A DNA stretch of 31,848 nucleotides from CAYJFX01 sp964370315 (GTDB lineage: Bacteria > Spirochaetota > Spirochaetia > Treponematales > Treponemataceae). Numbering within the stretch: the stretch's first letter is position 1; each line of letters starts with the position of its first letter. Shown here piece after piece: positions 6,827 through 14,488 of the stretch. Both the position numbers and the translations under genes were made by a program. The stretch is taken from NCBI GenBank assembly GCA_964370315.1, contig CAYJIS010000016.1:1-31848 (forward strand). The letters run 5' to 3'. The notes beneath the pieces are model-generated. The model made no database searches and was not told the origin of the DNA. It saw nothing but the letters and a program-made list of their open reading frames with translations.

Positions 6827-8299
6827 TTAGCTGCTTAAGCTGTCTTTTGCTCCATCACCAACATATTTTTTCAATTGCATTGTAGCAACTTTTACATTGG
6901 ATATTACAGACGGTCCTCCAACGCAGCCTCCTTCGCAAGCCATAACCTCTACAAGGTTAGGTGTATCATCTGTAATTGCAGTTTGTCCACTTTGTATTTT
7001 CCCATAATTTTGTAAAAGTTTCATGCCTGCTTTATCAAGTCCATTAATAACAGCAGCCTTTAATTTTTCTGGGTGTTTTAGTCGAATACGTACTGCTTCT
7101 GCAACGCCACCTGTTGTAGCAAAGTTTCTTCCAGATGCTGTTGGGATAATAGAACCTGGTGCTGCTTCGACATTTCCAATTTCAATTTCTTTTGCAATAA
7201 AAAAAGCTCCCATCTCTTCAACTGAGAGAACATAGTCTACATGTTCGTCATCCATGCCTTCTCTTCTTTTTGCTAAACAAGGCCCTATGAAAACTGAAAC
7301 ACAGTTAGGATCTTTTTTCTTTACAATTTCAGCAGTGTAATGCATAGGGGTTCTTGTATCTGAAACACAGGGGTTTAGCTCTGGTACGTGTACATTTACT
7401 GCTCTAACATATGCAGGACAGCAAGATGTTGTCATAAGCTTATCGCCATGTTCCATTCTTTCTTCAAATTCTTTAGCTTCTTTATCTGACGTAATATCAG
7501 CACCTATCGCAACTTCCCAAACATCTGTAAAGCCAGCACTTTTTAGTGCCGTTTCCAATTGGCCAGGCGCCGCTCTAAATTGAGCAGCGACTGCAGGGGC
7601 ATACATTGCGACAACATTTTTTCCATCCATTATATTCTTAATAACGTCTACAAGTTGGCCTTTGTCCATCATTGCGCCAAAGGGGCATTCTCTCATACAG
7701 TTACCACAAAAAATACATTTTGTGTAGTCTATAGTTTCTTTTCCTTGATCATTTTTTGAAATTGCGCCTACTGGACACGATTCTTCGCAAGGTACAGGAA
7801 TTTTGATGATTGCATGATAGGGGCAATTGTTAAGGCACATACCACAGTTTATGCAGTTTTCTTCTTCAATTAAGGCTCGACCATTTTTTATATTAATACA
7901 CTTTTTAGGGCAGTTAACCATACATGGACGTGCAACACATGCTTGGCAAGCATTGGTGACCATGAATTGGCTTTTAACACATGCATTACAAGCTTCATCT
8001 AAAACGGTTAGAATAGGCCATGTAGGAGCCTTCCGTTCAAGAGATTCCTTTGCATATTCTGCAAGTGTTTTTTCTTCATCATATGTTTCCAGAGAGCATC
8101 CCATTCTGGCAATAACACGTTGACGTATTATTTCTCTATCATGAAAAATACAACAACGTAAAGGCTCTGAGTTTCTTGGAATCATTTTACGAGGGATATA
8201 ATGCACTCCTTTTTCAAGATTATTGTTTAATTGCAATTGAGCTATTTGGACAAGTATTTCTCTCTTTAGATGTGCTGCATTATTATTTATATTTAGCAT
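6827..8299 (-). CDS. Group-B-type [FeFe] hydrogenase with ferredoxin-like domain
   Basis: The product should interconvert protons and H2 in the cytoplasm. A Cys-rich N-terminal part (residues 118-205) holds several cluster motifs, including CINCGMCLNNCP (149-160) and CIFCGNCMRECP (195-206), plus C118/C121/C126/C130. The H-cluster domain follows: L1 TTSCCPAYV with proton-transfer C293 and ligand C294, L2 IGPCLAKRRE with C341, L3 MACEGGCVGGP with C454 and C458. The GPC form of L2 and the GGP form of L3 differ from the usual group-A motifs and fit group B. Length 490 is normal for that group. It overlaps the preceding ferredoxin gene by seven bases, with AAAGGA upstream. The maturases HydE, HydF and HydG are not in the window. 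Confidence 0.88.
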   Translation of the reverse strand: MLNINNNAAHLKREILVQIAQLQLNNNLEKGVHYIPRKMIPRNSEPLRCCIFHDREIIRQRVIARMGCSLETYDEEKTLAEYAKESLERKAPTWPILTVLDEACNACVKSQFMVTNACQACVARPCMVNCPKKCINIKNGRALIEEENCINCGMCLNNCPYHAIIKIPVPCEESCPVGAISKNDQGKETIDYTKCIFCGNCMRECPFGAMMDKGQLVDVIKNIMDGKNVVAMYAPAVAAQFRAAPGQLETALKSAGFTDVWEVAIGADITSDKEAKEFEERMEHGDKLMTTSCCPAYVRAVNVHVPELNPCVSDTRTPMHYTAEIVKKKDPNCVSVFIGPCLAKRREGMDDEHVDYVLSVEEMGAFFIAKEIEIGNVEAAPGSIIPTASGRNFATTGGVAEAVRIRLKHPEKLKAAVINGLDKAGMKLLQNYGKIQSGQTAITDDTPNLVEVMACEGGCVGGPSVISNVKVATMQLKKYVGDGAKDSLSS

Positions 8300-8544
8300 A
8301 CTTTTTCCTTTATTTTTTCTATTACACTTTGTAATGTAGCGTCCTCATGGACTTCTCCAGCGATCATTACGTATGGTGCTTTTGATGTACTGCCATTTTT
8401 ACATAATTCTAGGCATGTAACACCTTCGATATCTACCTTATCTTTTATGTCATTAGGAAGCTCTTCCTCGAGTAGTAATAACTCCGAAGCACCCATAACG
8501 TAACAAGTCGTTCCTGTGCAAATAGATACTTTAATTTTTGCCAT
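8293..8544 (-). CDS. Thioredoxin-like [2Fe-2S] ferredoxin, hydrogenase partner
   Basis: An 83-residue protein of the thioredoxin-like ferredoxin/NuoE C-terminal family. The four expected cluster ligands are C9 and C14 (CTGTTC) and C44 and C48 (CLELC). It probably carries electrons to or from the downstream group-B hydrogenase, whose gene it overlaps by seven bases. AAGGAG seven bases before the ATG supports the start. The same family appears again as the first gene of this operon, but the two copies share little sequence outside the cluster motifs. Confidence 0.88.
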   Translation of the reverse strand: MAKIKVSICTGTTCYVMGASELLLLEEELPNDIKDKVDIEGVTCLELCKNGSTSKAPYVMIAGEVHEDATLQSVIEKIKEKVC

Positions 8545-8587
8545 AATTTATCTCCTTAAAATATATTATTTTATTGTCTTTTTTATC

Positions 8588-9823
8588 TTAAAAATAATCA
8601 ATAGTAACTTCTTTTAAATATCGTTCTGTTAATAATGTTGCGACTCTTTTTATTATGTTTCTGCGAATTTCAAGCTCAACAGGCATGTTAGGGTCTTGAT
8701 GAGCTTCATTGATCTTTGTTCCCACATAAAATTGTATCCTGTCTGAATTTAAAAAGAATTCTACAATTTTTGTTGCAGGATTTGATTTTAAATTTTCAAG
8801 GCGCGCTCCCTTTTCTAATATTTCTGCAACTGCGCCCATGGTTATAATACCTTCAGTTATTAAATCTGCACCTTCCATCTGTGAGGCAGGAGGAATTACT
8901 GGGTCAAAGTTTTTTAGAGAAACGGTTACTTTTCTGCCCAGTTCCCTAGATATAATGTTTGCACTCGTTCCACCACAAATTATTTTAGTTCCATCAAAAA
9001 TATCAAATCGCTGGGCAATTTCTGCATCGCTTTCTTTATTAATTGGAGGACCAGTAAATACCAGCATATCTCTAGGCTTTCGGAAATATACAACACCGCA
9101 GGTTATATCATCTTTTGGTTTGTATGCATCATGACAAACCGCTTTTTGAACAATTGTACGCGCTAAATCTCGCGCACTTATTTCGGGGTTTAATCTAACA
9201 TTTTCAAGAATAAAGTCCAAAGAATTTTCATTCCCCCAGCCAAACGGAAGTGATGGGCTTCCCATTCCTGATTGCGTTACTCCATCTGAAAAAAATATCA
9301 ATCTGTCACCCGGGCGTGCTTTGTACTGTGAATAATGAAGTAATGCTTCAATGCGTGGTGCGGTAGATAAGTTTTTTCTTTCAATGGGGCTAATGTCTTT
9401 GATAGGTTCAACAAGAGTTTGTTCTCGAATGAGTATATAAGGTGGGTTATCATACTCCATAATATGCACTAATGCACTTGGTTCGATGTCAACAAGCGTG
9501 AATGTAGCATAACTTATACCTCTTTCTTTGCATACGGGGAGGGTATCCATAATTATATTAGCAGCTTTTCTCATTGGAATATCTGAGGAGATAAATTTAG
9601 TAGCCATTGTAGCAGTTAGAGTTGCGAGTACTCCTGCTTTTATACCAGATCCAAGTCCGTCTGAGAGGGCTGTAATAACTCTTCCATCAGTGGTATTTTT
9701 TTGCGACAAAAAGACATCACCTTCTGCAAAGTTTTTATGTTTGCATACTTGGTAGTGCCCCACTTCAATAAATGTTTCTATTTTATCGGCACTTGAAACA
9801 TCTACATTTAAAGGAGTTGTCAT
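8588..9823 (-). CDS. SpoIIE-like PP2C serine phosphatase with extra C-terminal domain
   Basis: Residues 15-250 match the SpoIIE/RsbU phosphatase family: EGD (34-36), SDGLGSG (54-60), FFSDGVTQ (178-184) and KDDITCGVV (237-245) supply the usual acidic metal ligands. It should dephosphorylate serine or threonine on a partner protein, often an anti-sigma-factor antagonist. Residues about 250-411 form a second domain that I cannot name; its most striking piece is KIICGGTSANIISRELGRKV (280-299), glycine-rich and perhaps a binding loop. Its start overlaps the hydS stop by ATGA, with AGGAGG upstream, so its synthesis is tied to the sensor. No membrane segment is seen, and no cognate kinase or anti-sigma factor lies in the window. 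Confidence 0.85.
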   Translation of the reverse strand: MTTPLNVDVSSADKIETFIEVGHYQVCKHKNFAEGDVFLSQKNTTDGRVITALSDGLGSGIKAGVLATLTATMATKFISSDIPMRKAANIIMDTLPVCKERGISYATFTLVDIEPSALVHIMEYDNPPYILIREQTLVEPIKDISPIERKNLSTAPRIEALLHYSQYKARPGDRLIFFSDGVTQSGMGSPSLPFGWGNENSLDFILENVRLNPEISARDLARTIVQKAVCHDAYKPKDDITCGVVYFRKPRDMLVFTGPPINKESDAEIAQRFDIFDGTKIICGGTSANIISRELGRKVTVSLKNFDPVIPPASQMEGADLITEGIITMGAVAEILEKGARLENLKSNPATKIVEFFLNSDRIQFYVGTKINEAHQDPNMPVELEIRRNIIKRVATLLTERYLKEVTIDYF

Positions 9824-11562
9824 GAATCCTCCTCTTCTGAAAAGGAATCTATAATAGAGTTTAACATTGACTCTGTTTCGGCAGCATTTTCACCTAGTAA
9901 AAAGGCAATTTTTTGAACTACAGATAAATTTTTTGTAATTACCTTTTGAGCTTGTTTTACAACTCTTGATTTTTGTATTTGTGGAGCTGTAACATCTTCA
10001 ATTACACCTCCTGCAAACTCTTCTTTTTCTATTACAAAAACTGAAACATGAAAAATCTTTTTCCCGCTTCGTACTTCTCGCTCAATAACCTCTGGTCCAT
10101 TCTTTGAAAGAACATCTTCAAAAAAACGATAAAAATCAATTATTCGTGTTAAGTCTGCTCCTTCTAGACCTGGCTTTGCTTCGTACATTTCTGAAATGTC
10201 ATTCCCAATAAGGCGAGCAAAATTTGGATTACATTCAATTATTTCGAGATTTTTGTTTACAATTACAACACCACTTGGAATTGCTTGAACTAAACCATTT
10301 GCTTTTTTTTGAGCAAGTTTTTTCATGTAAGATACACACATCGTTTTTTCTGCTCGTTGTTCAATTATTGCATGTGCAAATTCTCTACAGGTATCATAAC
10401 CACAGCCTGCACAGTTAAGCTCATCAGACTTAGTGTATTTTCCTACTGAACGAAGCGCTGTTTGAATCTTTTCTTCACCAATGCCTTTTTCACCAAGGGC
10501 ATTTACAGGGACAGTTCCAGAGAGATTTCTTTTTGCATCAACTATATCCTTTGATAGGCGCTCTGGTGCTGTTTCAGCATAATCTACAAGATTTACTCTC
10601 TTTATTGCTGTGGAGCGATGGACAGTGCACGCAGGGCCATTAATACAACCTCCTGGGCAAGCTAACATTTCTATAAAGAGAGGCTCTGAAAGTTTTTCTT
10701 TATGAAGCCCTGCCAATGTTGAAGGAAACTCATCTACTCCAGCAACAGACATTACCCGAACTCCTTCAAGGTCACTATAGCGCTTTATAGAGGCTATCAT
10801 ACCACCATCTATTGGATAAAGAGTTCCCTTTGCAGCTCTAAAGGGTATGAACTCATTTACTGCTTCTTCTTGAGGTATTTTTGAAGGGTCTATTCCTTCT
10901 TCTAAAAACAGTTGCCTAAGATCTGAAAAAGATATGCTTACTTCTATTTCGTCAAAAACATCAGCTTCTCTTTTTTTTGAAAGGCATGGCCCTATAAATA
11001 TAATCGCAGTATCTTCTCCATAGTACTCTTTTATAAATCTTGAATGAGCTAATAAAGGAGAAGCCCTGTCCGTAATAAATGGGACAAAATCTGGCATTAC
11101 ATGTTTAATATATTCAACCGTTGTTGGGCATGCGGAAGATAAAAAAAGTTTTTGGCCATCTTTGTGCAACATAGCATTTTCGATATCATTTGCAATTTGT
11201 GATGAAACTAAGTCAGCTCCGATAGCTGTTTCTGAAACTCCAAAAAAACCAAGAGTTTTAATAGCTGTAATAAGTTGTTCTTTCGTGCATTCAGGAAATT
11301 CTGATACGAAGGATGGTGCTAAAGAAGCAATTACTTTAGTTTTCATAGCTAAAAAATGCCGTGCTTTTGGAAGGTCGTCTCGGACTCTTTTTGCTCTTGC
11401 GGGGCAATTGATTACACATCTACCACAGATAATACAGAGCTCTGGCATTATTAATGCATGACCCTGTTCAACACGTATAGCCTTAACGGGACATTGGCGG
11501 ACGCACTTATAGCAATCTTGGCATTCAGTCGGTTCTGTGTATACTGGTTGTAGTTGATTCAT
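9820..11562 (-). CDS. hydS: HydS-type sensory [FeFe] hydrogenase with PAS domain
   Basis: This 580-residue cytoplasmic protein has the group-C sensory hydrogenase layout. Two [4Fe-4S] motifs come first (C14/17/20/24 and C43/46/49/53). The H-cluster domain (about 70-320) has L1 SSACPTTV with ligand C145, L2 IGPCLSKKRE with C193 and L3 LACPGGCINGP with C302 and C306. The usual proton-transfer cysteine is Ala144, as in known HydS proteins, which have low turnover and suit sensing. A four-Cys Fe-S domain follows (C384, C387, C392, C409), then a PAS domain (about 420-530) and a short helical tail. I chose the ATG at 11562 because AAGGAG lies six bases before it; the longer frame overlaps the upstream gene. 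Confidence 0.9.
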   Translation of the reverse strand: MNQLQPVYTEPTECQDCYKCVRQCPVKAIRVEQGHALIMPELCIICGRCVINCPARAKRVRDDLPKARHFLAMKTKVIASLAPSFVSEFPECTKEQLITAIKTLGFFGVSETAIGADLVSSQIANDIENAMLHKDGQKLFLSSACPTTVEYIKHVMPDFVPFITDRASPLLAHSRFIKEYYGEDTAIIFIGPCLSKKREADVFDEIEVSISFSDLRQLFLEEGIDPSKIPQEEAVNEFIPFRAAKGTLYPIDGGMIASIKRYSDLEGVRVMSVAGVDEFPSTLAGLHKEKLSEPLFIEMLACPGGCINGPACTVHRSTAIKRVNLVDYAETAPERLSKDIVDAKRNLSGTVPVNALGEKGIGEEKIQTALRSVGKYTKSDELNCAGCGYDTCREFAHAIIEQRAEKTMCVSYMKKLAQKKANGLVQAIPSGVVIVNKNLEIIECNPNFARLIGNDISEMYEAKPGLEGADLTRIIDFYRFFEDVLSKNGPEVIEREVRSGKKIFHVSVFVIEKEEFAGGVIEDVTAPQIQKSRVVKQAQKVITKNLSVVQKIAFLLGENAAETESMLNSIIDSFSEEEDS

Positions 11563-11563
11563 G

Positions 11564-11812
11564 CTATTCTCCTTTTTCAAGTGAAAGCTCATGGGTCAAA
11601 ATGTCTTCAAGAGAATCAGGGGATACATTTGCATATAAGGTATCATTAATTTTTACATTAGGACCTTTTTTGCACTGTCCTTCACATAAACAACCTCGTA
11701 TTTCTGCTTTTTCTTGAATATTCAATTTTTTAATTAGAGATTGCACCATTTCTGCGTTAGATGCATTACCCCTACTAAAACATGAGCTACCCATACATAC
11801 CGTTATCGTCAT
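11564..11812 (-). CDS. Thioredoxin-like [2Fe-2S] ferredoxin, first gene of hydrogen operon
   Basis: An 82-residue ferredoxin of the thioredoxin-like fold, with cluster ligands C6 and C11 (CMGSSC) and C43 and C47 (CEGQC); C41 is an additional cysteine. It probably exchanges electrons with HydS, whose gene begins one base after its stop. AGGAG stands 10 bases upstream of the ATG. The predicted sigma-70 promoter lies immediately upstream, giving a leader of only about 14 bases. Proteins of this type accompany HydS and multi-subunit hydrogenases in several anaerobes, which supports the partner assignment. Confidence 0.86.
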   Translation of the reverse strand: MTITVCMGSSCFSRGNASNAEMVQSLIKKLNIQEKAEIRGCLCEGQCKKGPNVKINDTLYANVSPDSLEDILTHELSLEKGE

Positions 11813-11832
11813 TATTTTTTGTCTCCTATAAT

Positions 11833-11862
11833 ATTATATAAAAAAATATCGATATGTGTCAA
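11833..11862 (-). promoter_or_regulatory. Sigma-70 promoter of the hydrogen operon with central palindrome
   Basis: On the minus strand, TTGACA (11862-11857), an 18-base spacer and TATAAT (11838-11833) match the consensus perfectly. The spacer holds the palindrome ATATCGATAT (11846-11855), placed where a repressor would block polymerase. The predicted start site is near 11826, at the beginning of the ribosome site. Confidence 0.75.
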
Positions 11863-11897
11863 GTAATTGTTTTGTGTTTTATATATAGCAAATACTT

Positions 11898-12047
11898 TTA
11901 GTTTTTATGTGCATTACGATATTGTAATCGACGTTTATGCTCTTGAAGTATAACAATAGAAGGCTCGAAAAAAAAATGAAGCGTATAAAATAGAGTGAAG
12001 CCTAAAAGTATTCCAAATACTTTTAATTTTATTATTATTTTGTCCAT
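11898..12047 (-). CDS. Small single-pass membrane protein, 49 residues, unknown
   Basis: The frame starting at ATG 12047 encodes 49 residues: a basic start, one hydrophobic helix (about 7-27) and a strongly basic tail (EHKRRLQYRNAHKN). It overlaps the last 13 bases of the preceding membrane-protein gene, which suggests translational coupling, and only a weak AAAGAG precedes it. A longer in-frame start at 12104 lies wholly inside the upstream gene and is less likely. No family is recognised. It is the last gene of the shape operon; the next gene's promoter begins 35 bases on. Confidence 0.5.
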   Translation of the reverse strand: MDKIIIKLKVFGILLGFTLFYTLHFFFEPSIVILQEHKRRLQYRNAHKN

Positions 12048-12526
12048 TTGCGACTCTTTTTGTTTTTTTGTGGTCGAAGTTTTAGGCGATAAAAAATTTT
12101 CCAATGAATTAAAAGAAAGCTACATTGTAGACAAAATACACCTAATGTGTATAAGGCAATAAGTCTGCTTGCTAGGTTTGGAGCGGTGTCATTGTCGTAA
12201 TTACTTAAACATAAAAAAGCGGCTATAGTTTGTAGCGTATCATAAACTAACTCATAGTTAAGAATAGGGCTAAAATATACACATGCGTATGTGATACAAA
12301 TGATGGTGTGTAAAAGTGTTAATGCCCACAATAGGCTTAAAATTTTTTTTGAAAGGGGTGTAAATAAAACATGCTTTAATCGTAAAAGGTAAAATCCTGA
12401 GTATAACGCAGGAAGAGAAAAAGACTGTAATGCTCTAGGAAGTTCATTTTTGCTGTATTCATTTGTTGCAAGAGTGTATATGATTCTCCATAAAAGAAAT
12501 GTTCCAATAAATGAAATAACAATCAT
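12035..12526 (-). CDS. Small multi-pass membrane protein, 163 residues, unknown
   Basis: No family is recognised. Hydrophobic segments at about 1-19, 61-85 and 121-141, with a weaker one near 93-108, indicate three or four membrane passes, and the C-terminus (RLKLRPQKNKKSRK) is strongly basic and so probably cytoplasmic. The start is ATG 12526 with GGA five bases upstream. It follows ricT by 30 bases and probably belongs to the same transcript. Several lone cysteines occur but no cluster motif. Confidence 0.65.
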   Translation of the reverse strand: MIVISFIGTFLLWRIIYTLATNEYSKNELPRALQSFSLPALYSGFYLLRLKHVLFTPLSKKILSLLWALTLLHTIICITYACVYFSPILNYELVYDTLQTIAAFLCLSNYDNDTAPNLASRLIALYTLGVFCLQCSFLLIHWKIFYRLKLRPQKNKKSRKWTK

Positions 12527-12556
12527 TTTTCCATACGCTCTGTAGGGTAGTCTGTG

Positions 12557-13498
12557 CTACTGTTTATTTTTTTTAATTTTCCATTTGTTTCCATCTTGGT
12601 AAAAGTCTGAAGTGTACATTTGAAGCATTCTTCCATCTTCTCCTGTCATTTTAATTGTATCTTTTACTTGATTTGTTTCAGTTATTTGGAAATTTGTACC
12701 ATCGTAGAAAATTCGAGTACCCTCAGACGGCATTTTTTTTCTTGCCTCATTATACCAATCTGTTTCATAGGATAAACAACATAAAAGTCTTCCACATTGC
12801 CCAGAAATTTTAACAGAATTTAATGAAAGATTTTGGTTTTTTGCCATTTTAATAGAAACAGGACGAAGTTTGTCTGAAACAGAATTACAGCAAAAAGATC
12901 TACCGCAAACACCAAGGCCGCCAATTATTCTAGATTCATCACGAACTCCAATTTGTCGTAATTCGATGCGCATCTTAAATATACTAACTAAATCTTTAAC
13001 CAATTCTCTAAAGTCAACTCTATTGTCTGCACTAAAGAAAAAAACTACTTTTTGTTCTTCTAGTAAAAAGTGCACTCCAATAGCCTTCATATCAAGTTTT
13101 CGACTAAACACTTTTTCTTTAAATGTTTTTAAAGCTTCGTGCTCTTTCTTTTTTAAATCATTTGCTCTTTTGATATCTTCTTTTATAGCCTTTCTTTCTA
13201 CTTCAACAACATCTGCTGGTTGTATTCCAATGGGTTTTTTAGAGATGCCTAGTACTGTTGCCATATCTTTACCATATCGAGTAGGCACAATCACAGCATC
13301 CCCTGGTATTAAGCTCATACTGCTTGGAGCCGTAGCATACAAGCTTTCAGCTGAATAATCAAGTTTTAATCGATACAGAGGAGTGGGAAAAACATAATTT
13401 TTTTCTTCTTCTTGCCGTATTTCATCAATACCTTCATCTTCTAAAGAAGAGAGGTCCGTGTTTAAATCATCTATATTTCCAGTAATAATATCGCTCAT
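12557..13498 (-). CDS. ricT: PSP1-domain protein, RicT/YaaT family
   Basis: A 313-residue protein with the PSP1 domain. In Bacillus subtilis RicT (YaaT) joins RicA and RicF in an Fe-S complex that helps RNase Y process RNA. The acidic N-terminus (1-40) is followed by the conserved core: VPTRYGKD (71-78), then the cysteine-rich stretch GGLGVCGRSFCC (193-204) and SGQCGRLLCC (232-241), giving C198, C203, C204, C235, C240 and C241. RicA and RicF are not seen here, so the partner set may differ in spirochaetes. AGGAGA precedes the ATG by four bases. It follows yaaR by 26 bases; the two are also near neighbours in Bacillus. Confidence 0.9.
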   Translation of the reverse strand: MSDIITGNIDDLNTDLSSLEDEGIDEIRQEEEKNYVFPTPLYRLKLDYSAESLYATAPSSMSLIPGDAVIVPTRYGKDMATVLGISKKPIGIQPADVVEVERKAIKEDIKRANDLKKKEHEALKTFKEKVFSRKLDMKAIGVHFLLEEQKVVFFFSADNRVDFRELVKDLVSIFKMRIELRQIGVRDESRIIGGLGVCGRSFCCNSVSDKLRPVSIKMAKNQNLSLNSVKISGQCGRLLCCLSYETDWYNEARKKMPSEGTRIFYDGTNFQITETNQVKDTIKMTGEDGRMLQMYTSDFYQDGNKWKIKKNKQ

Positions 13499-13524
13499 AT
13501 ATTCTCCTAAAAAGGTTAAGTGTT

Positions 13525-14043
13525 TTATGAAAAGAAATCAACCAAAATACCGTTTATTTCTTCAATTCGCGCTAGTATTTTTAGTTGTTCTTTTTGATTA
13601 TATAATATATCATTTGCTAGGCTGTCTAATTTGTTGTTAACAACGGTTACCAGTGTATATACAACTTTCTTTGTGCCTTTTCGCCTTTGCTTTGTTTCTA
13701 TCTCATATGAATTTTTAACAACAAATTGTAAAAAGTGCGATAGAGTTTTTTTATATTCCTTAAACTCATCTGTATAAGGAGATTTTTTTAATCTATCACC
13801 AGCTTCATATACAGAGTCTACCAGATATTGTAGCGTTTCATCAAAATCTTTACCAGCTATTGCTGAAAGAAACTGAGAGTCTTCAATCTCTGCTGTATCT
13901 TGTTCGCTTTGTGCTGTTTCTAAAACTGAAGAAAAAGACTTCGTTTTAATGTTTGCACTATTTGTTTTCTGTTCTTTTTTTTTGGCAATTTCACCCGCAT
14001 GAGAAAAACTATGTGCAATTCCAAGTGGGTCGACTGCTGCCAT
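13525..14043 (-). CDS. yaaR: YaaR-family (DUF327) protein
   Basis: A 172-residue cytoplasmic protein. Residues 1-65 are low-complexity and polar; residues 66-172 are helical with the DUF327 signature, including SPYTDEFKEYKKTLSHFL and a C-terminal RIEEINGILVDFF. The family's role is unknown. In Bacillus subtilis yaaR lies close to yaaT (ricT), and here the two are directly adjacent, which supports the assignment. The ATG overlaps the bactofilin stop codon by one base (TAATG) with AGGAGA eight bases upstream, so translation is coupled. Confidence 0.8.
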   Translation of the reverse strand: MAAVDPLGIAHSFSHAGEIAKKKEQKTNSANIKTKSFSSVLETAQSEQDTAEIEDSQFLSAIAGKDFDETLQYLVDSVYEAGDRLKKSPYTDEFKEYKKTLSHFLQFVVKNSYEIETKQRRKGTKKVVYTLVTVVNNKLDSLANDILYNQKEQLKILARIEEINGILVDFFS

Positions 14044-14471
14044 TAGTCGTTTCTCCTGTTTACCATGTAAGCTTTTCGTCGTATTGCTTTTTCATCTTGC
14101 CATATTCTCTTGGCGCTTTCAAATATTTGTTCATTTTCGAATACAATGCATTGGCCTTGGATGAATACTTTTTCTTCAACAGATATTTTCTTTGTTACTA
14201 TATCTCCGATAACCATGGCCGTGGAAAATAATCGTACTCCTTCGGGTGCAACCACATCACCTTCAATGATTCCGTGGATTACCGCTGAAGCTGCAGATAT
14301 GTTGCCTCTTACTCTTGCCTGTTCTCCAATTATAAGTCTACCAGTAGTTTCAAGGTCGCCATCAATGTCACCATCGAAACGCATAAAGCCCTTAACTTTT
14401 AAGTTTCCCTTTATGAATGAGCCAGACCCTAGTAGTGTATTTATTGAAACATCATCATTTTGAAAAGCCAT
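14043..14471 (-). CDS. Bactofilin cytoskeletal protein
   Basis: The 142-residue product has a central beta-helix (about 15-105) made of short repeats (KGNLKVKGFMRFDGDIDGDL, GRLIIGEQARVRGNI) flanked by short tails, the layout of bactofilins (CcmA, DUF583). Bactofilins self-assemble without nucleotides into filaments that position wall enzymes and set cell curvature or helicity. The M23 peptidase gene immediately upstream is the classic partner. The C-terminal tail is basic (AIRRKAYMVNRRND). A weak GAGAG lies before the ATG. Confidence 0.9.
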   Translation of the reverse strand: MAFQNDDVSINTLLGSGSFIKGNLKVKGFMRFDGDIDGDLETTGRLIIGEQARVRGNISAASAVIHGIIEGDVVAPEGVRLFSTAMVIGDIVTKKISVEEKVFIQGQCIVFENEQIFESAKRIWQDEKAIRRKAYMVNRRND

Positions 14472-14488
14472 AGTATACTCTCAGTTGA

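Noticed and set aside
11562..11592. Longer HydS start at 11592
   Set aside because: It would overlap the ferredoxin gene by 29 bases, whereas the ATG at 11562 has AAGGAG at ideal spacing.
12870..13358. 162-codon open frame antisense to ricT
   Set aside because: Shadow of the conserved ricT gene, with no ribosome site.
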